Origin: DATLLJ01 sp965229885
GTDB taxonomy: Bacteria > Acidobacteriota > Vicinamibacteria > Vicinamibacterales > CAVVIG01
Assembly: GCA_965229885.1 (NCBI GenBank)
Contig: CBDDJX010000003.1
Span: 2,003,379-2,067,378, forward strand
Length of the DNA: 64,000 bases
Reading direction: 5' to 3'
The position numbers and the translations under genes were made by a program. The notes below the pieces were generated by a model, which saw nothing but the letters and a program-made list of their open reading frames with translations, was not told where the DNA came from and searched no databases. Positions 61,928 to 64,000 of the stretch are shown piece by piece (positions within the stretch are counted from its first letter, which is position 1; every line of letters begins with the position of its first letter).

Positions 61928-63109
61928 ATGCGTTCTTCCGTGATCGTTAGCGCCGTCCGAACACCCACCGGCAAGCTCCTCGGCGCCCTCAAGAACCTGA
62001 CCGCGCCGGAGCTCGGTGCGCTCGTCGTCGCCGAAGCCGTCCGCCGCGCCGGCATCGATCCGGAGATTGTCGACGAATGCATCATGGGCAACGTGGTCGG
62101 TGCGGGCGCTGGTCAGAACCCTGCGCGGCAGGCGGCGCTCAAAGGCGGGCTCCCCGACCACGTCGCCGCCGTCACGATCAATAAAGTCTGTGGCTCCGGC
62201 CTGAAGGCCGTGATGCTGGCCGACCAGGGCATCCGCGCGGGTGACATCGATGTTGCCGTCGCCGGCGGGATGGAATCGGCGAGCAACACGCCGTATCTCC
62301 TGAAGAACGAGCGCGAGGGATTGCGCTTCGGCCACAGCAAGGCGGTGGACTCGATGATCAGCGACGGCCTGTGGTGCGCCTTCGAACAGTGGCACATGGG
62401 GAACGCCGGTGAAGTCGTTGCCGAGCATTACCACGTCGCGCGCGAGGCGCAGGACGCGTACGCCGCCCGCAGCCATCAGAAGGCGGCGAAGGCGACCGAT
62501 GCGGGGCTGTTCAAGGCAGAGATCCTACCCGTCTCGATTCCCGATCGCCAGGGCCCGCCGGTGATCGTCGATCGCGACGAGCCGATACGGGCGGACACCA
62601 CCACAGCGGCGCTCGGCAACTTGAAACCGGCGTTCAAGGACGGCGGATCGGTGACCGCCGGCAACGCGCCGGGCGTGAACGATGGCGCGTCCGCGCTCGT
62701 CGTGATGGCGGAGGATCGTGCGAAGACGCTCGGCCTGCCGCCGCTCGCGCGTATCGTGGCCCAGGCGACCAGCGGCCTCGCGCCGAGGTTCCTGCTGATG
62801 ACGCCGGTCGAAGCCGTCCGGCGCGCCGCGGAAAAAGCCGGCTGGCAGCTCGAAGACATTGATCTCTTCGAAATCAACGAAGCGTTTTCGGTACAGGTCG
62901 TCGCGGTTCTGAACGAGCTCGGCATCGATCCGGAGGAGGTCAACGTCCACGGCGGCGCCGTGGCGCTCGGGCACGCGATCGGCTCGAGCGGTGCGCGGGT
63001 CCTCACCACGCTCCTGTATGCACTGAAGCAGCGGAACCTCAACCGCGGCATCGCGAGCTTGTGTCTCGGCGGCGGCAACGGCGTCGCTCTAGCTGTCGAA
63101 CGAATCTAA
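61928..63109 (+). CDS. Acetyl-CoA C-acetyltransferase (thiolase)
   Basis: A 393-residue type II thiolase. The nucleophile is Cys88 in INKVCGSGLKAVMLADQG. ALGNLKPAFKDGGSVTAGNA and PGVNDGASALVVMAEDRA are typical of acetoacetyl-CoA thiolases. The His motif VHGGAVALGHAIGSSGARVL and the second catalytic Cys in SLCLGGGNGVALAVE complete the site. It condenses or cleaves acetoacetyl-CoA. The 3-hydroxyacyl-CoA dehydrogenase 116 bases downstream suggests a butyryl/hydroxybutyryl-CoA or beta-oxidation module. Confidence 0.93.
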   Translation: MRSSVIVSAVRTPTGKLLGALKNLTAPELGALVVAEAVRRAGIDPEIVDECIMGNVVGAGAGQNPARQAALKGGLPDHVAAVTINKVCGSGLKAVMLADQGIRAGDIDVAVAGGMESASNTPYLLKNEREGLRFGHSKAVDSMISDGLWCAFEQWHMGNAGEVVAEHYHVAREAQDAYAARSHQKAAKATDAGLFKAEILPVSIPDRQGPPVIVDRDEPIRADTTTAALGNLKPAFKDGGSVTAGNAPGVNDGASALVVMAEDRAKTLGLPPLARIVAQATSGLAPRFLLMTPVEAVRRAAEKAGWQLEDIDLFEINEAFSVQVVAVLNELGIDPEEVNVHGGAVALGHAIGSSGARVLTTLLYALKQRNLNRGIASLCLGGGNGVALAVERI

Positions 63110-63137
63110 GGCGTCGAGAATCTCGCAGATAAGATAT

Positions 63138-63155
63138 TTGGATTCTCAAATCCAA
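63138..63155. promoter_or_regulatory. Inverted repeat upstream of the hydroxyacyl-CoA dehydrogenase gene
   Basis: TTGGATT-CTCA-AATCCAA is a perfect 7-bp inverted repeat located 14 bases before a -10-like TATACT (63169-63174). It could be a regulator-binding site or a weak hairpin after the thiolase. No T-run follows, so a terminator is less likely. Confidence 0.3.
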
Positions 63156-63168
63156 CCACGCCCGTGTG

Positions 63169-63174
63169 TATACT
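63169..63174 (+). promoter_or_regulatory. Putative -10 box
   Basis: TATACT lies 51 bases before the ATG at 63226, in an AT-richer stretch of otherwise GC-rich DNA. The -35 region would overlap the inverted repeat and has no good match. Confidence 0.25.
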
Positions 63175-63225
63175 CCCCACCATAATGGCGCGACCAGGTC
63201 GTCCCTTCGCCTCGCCCTGACGCGT

Positions 63226-64000
63226 ATGGACATCACCACCGTCGGCGTCGTCGGCGCGGGGACGATGGGCAGCGGGATCGCGCAGGCCTTTGCGCAGGCC
63301 GGCTTCGCCGTGCGCCTGGTGGACGTCGCCGAACCACTACTCGATCGCGCCCGCCGCAGCGTCGAAAAGAGCCTCGAGACGTTCGTCAATAAAGGCAAGC
63401 TGTCTACCGCGGATCGCGACGCCGCGATCGGACGGCTGACGACCGCGACCGCGCTCGATTGCCTCGTCGAGGCCGACTACATCGTCGAAGCGATCGTCGA
63501 GAACGTCGAGGCCAAGCGCGCCTTGTTTACGAGTCTTGATGCGCTCGCCAGACCCGAGGTCATCCTCGCGTCGAATACGTCGTCGATCTCGATCACGCTC
63601 CTCGGCGCCGCGACGAAGCGGCCGGATCGAGTCGTCGGCATGCACTTCATGAATCCCGTTCCGCTGATGAGCCTCATCGAGATGATTCGAGGCCGGGCGA
63701 CGTCCGGCGAGTCGATGCGCGTCGGATCGGACCTGTGCCGGCGGCTCGGAAAGACGCCGGTCGAAGCCGGCGACTCCCCCGGCTTCATCGCGAACCGGAT
63801 TCTGATGCCGATGATCAACGAGGCGATCTACGCCGTCATGGAGGGCGTGGGCACGCCGGAGGCGATCGATACCGTGATGAAACTCGGGATGAACCACCCG
63901 ATGGGGCCCTTGACGCTGGCGGATTTCATTGGCCTCGACGTCTGCCTGGCGATCCTCGAGGTGCTGCAGGACGGCTTCGGCGATCCGAAATACCGCCGTG
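63226..64000 (+). CDS. 3-hydroxybutyryl-CoA dehydrogenase (partial, cut by window)
   Basis: The first 258 residues of a 3-hydroxyacyl-CoA dehydrogenase of the Hbd/PaaH type (normal length ~285). The NAD-binding motif VGVVGAGTMGSGIAQAFAQA is at about 6-25. Catalytic residues lie in VVGMHFMNPVPLMSLIEMIR (His) and VEAGDSPGFIANRILMPMIN. The C-terminal domain starts VMKLGMNHPMGPLTLADFIG. ATG 63226 begins the fold. It oxidises 3-hydroxybutyryl-CoA to acetoacetyl-CoA or the reverse, next to the thiolase. The 3' end is beyond the window. Confidence 0.92.
   Translation, partial: MDITTVGVVGAGTMGSGIAQAFAQAGFAVRLVDVAEPLLDRARRSVEKSLETFVNKGKLSTADRDAAIGRLTTATALDCLVEADYIVEAIVENVEAKRALFTSLDALARPEVILASNTSSISITLLGAATKRPDRVVGMHFMNPVPLMSLIEMIRGRATSGESMRVGSDLCRRLGKTPVEAGDSPGFIANRILMPMINEAIYAVMEGVGTPEAIDTVMKLGMNHPMGPLTLADFIGLDVCLAILEVLQDGFGDPKYRR

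Overview
The window is GC-rich bacterial chromosomal DNA with Gram-negative features: a Ccm (System I) cytochrome c maturation operon, outer-membrane beta-barrels and lipoproteins. The overall gene set resembles Acidobacteriota, probably Vicinamibacteria-like. Clues are palindromic repeats that read in frame as GLKSCATP or GVAQDFSPAS, a DapF with Ser in place of both catalytic Cys residues, and a fused SpmA/SpmB-type protein. The placement is inference; no 16S rRNA or tRNA gene is visible.

Layout. 0-4.2 kb is an IS graveyard: an IS5-type remnant, a decayed IS630-type element, a frameshifted YCII-type gene and an internally deleted integrase-core element flank an SpmA/B-like membrane protein. 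4.2-7.4 kb has an AI-2E-type permease, a broken secreted-protein gene, a sugar-nucleotide epimerase and the RNase P RNA (rnpB). 7.4-19.0 kb is a long minus-strand housekeeping run, listed in transcription order: dapF, radC, larC, metG, a separate MetG tRNA-binding domain, tatD, a polyprenyl diphosphate synthase, ligA, htrA and an NtrC-type regulator. 19.1-23.2 kb holds a methyltransferase, glpD, a beta-barrel and ttcA.

23-47.5 kb is a surface-polysaccharide and lipid-sugar region. It contains glycosyltransferases of GT2 and GT4 type, GT-C-like multi-span proteins, a Wzx-type flippase fused to a methyltransferase, a polysaccharide deacetylase, an acetyltransferase, epimerases, an SGNH lipoprotein and two tandem paralogous lipoproteins. 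Most intact genes at 30.7-38.6 kb are joined by 1-4-base stop/start overlaps, so they look like one translationally coupled operon. The region also carries an IS remnant, a truncated membrane-protein gene and one multiply broken membrane-protein gene.

47.5-53.5 kb has a further GT-C-like protein, a beta-barrel, an inositol-monophosphatase family enzyme, aroA-aroK (shikimate pathway) and a metallophosphoesterase gene interrupted by an amber codon. 53.5-60.9 kb is a complete-looking ccm operon in the order ccmE, ccmF-ccmH fusion, two unassigned membrane proteins, ccmA, ccmB, ccmC, ccmD-like and a 48-codon ORF. CcmE has the rare CxxxY haem-binding motif. The window ends with maf, a DciA-like gene, a thiolase and a 3-hydroxyacyl-CoA dehydrogenase cut by the window edge.

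The most interesting signals are the unusual ccm operon with two unassigned coupled membrane proteins, the Ser/Ser DapF, the flippase-methyltransferase fusion, the twin lipoproteins with a shared unnamed C-terminal domain, and the dispersed repeats that insert in frame into genes. Single-base frameshifts and in-frame stops recur, so some broken genes could be assembly errors rather than true pseudogenes.
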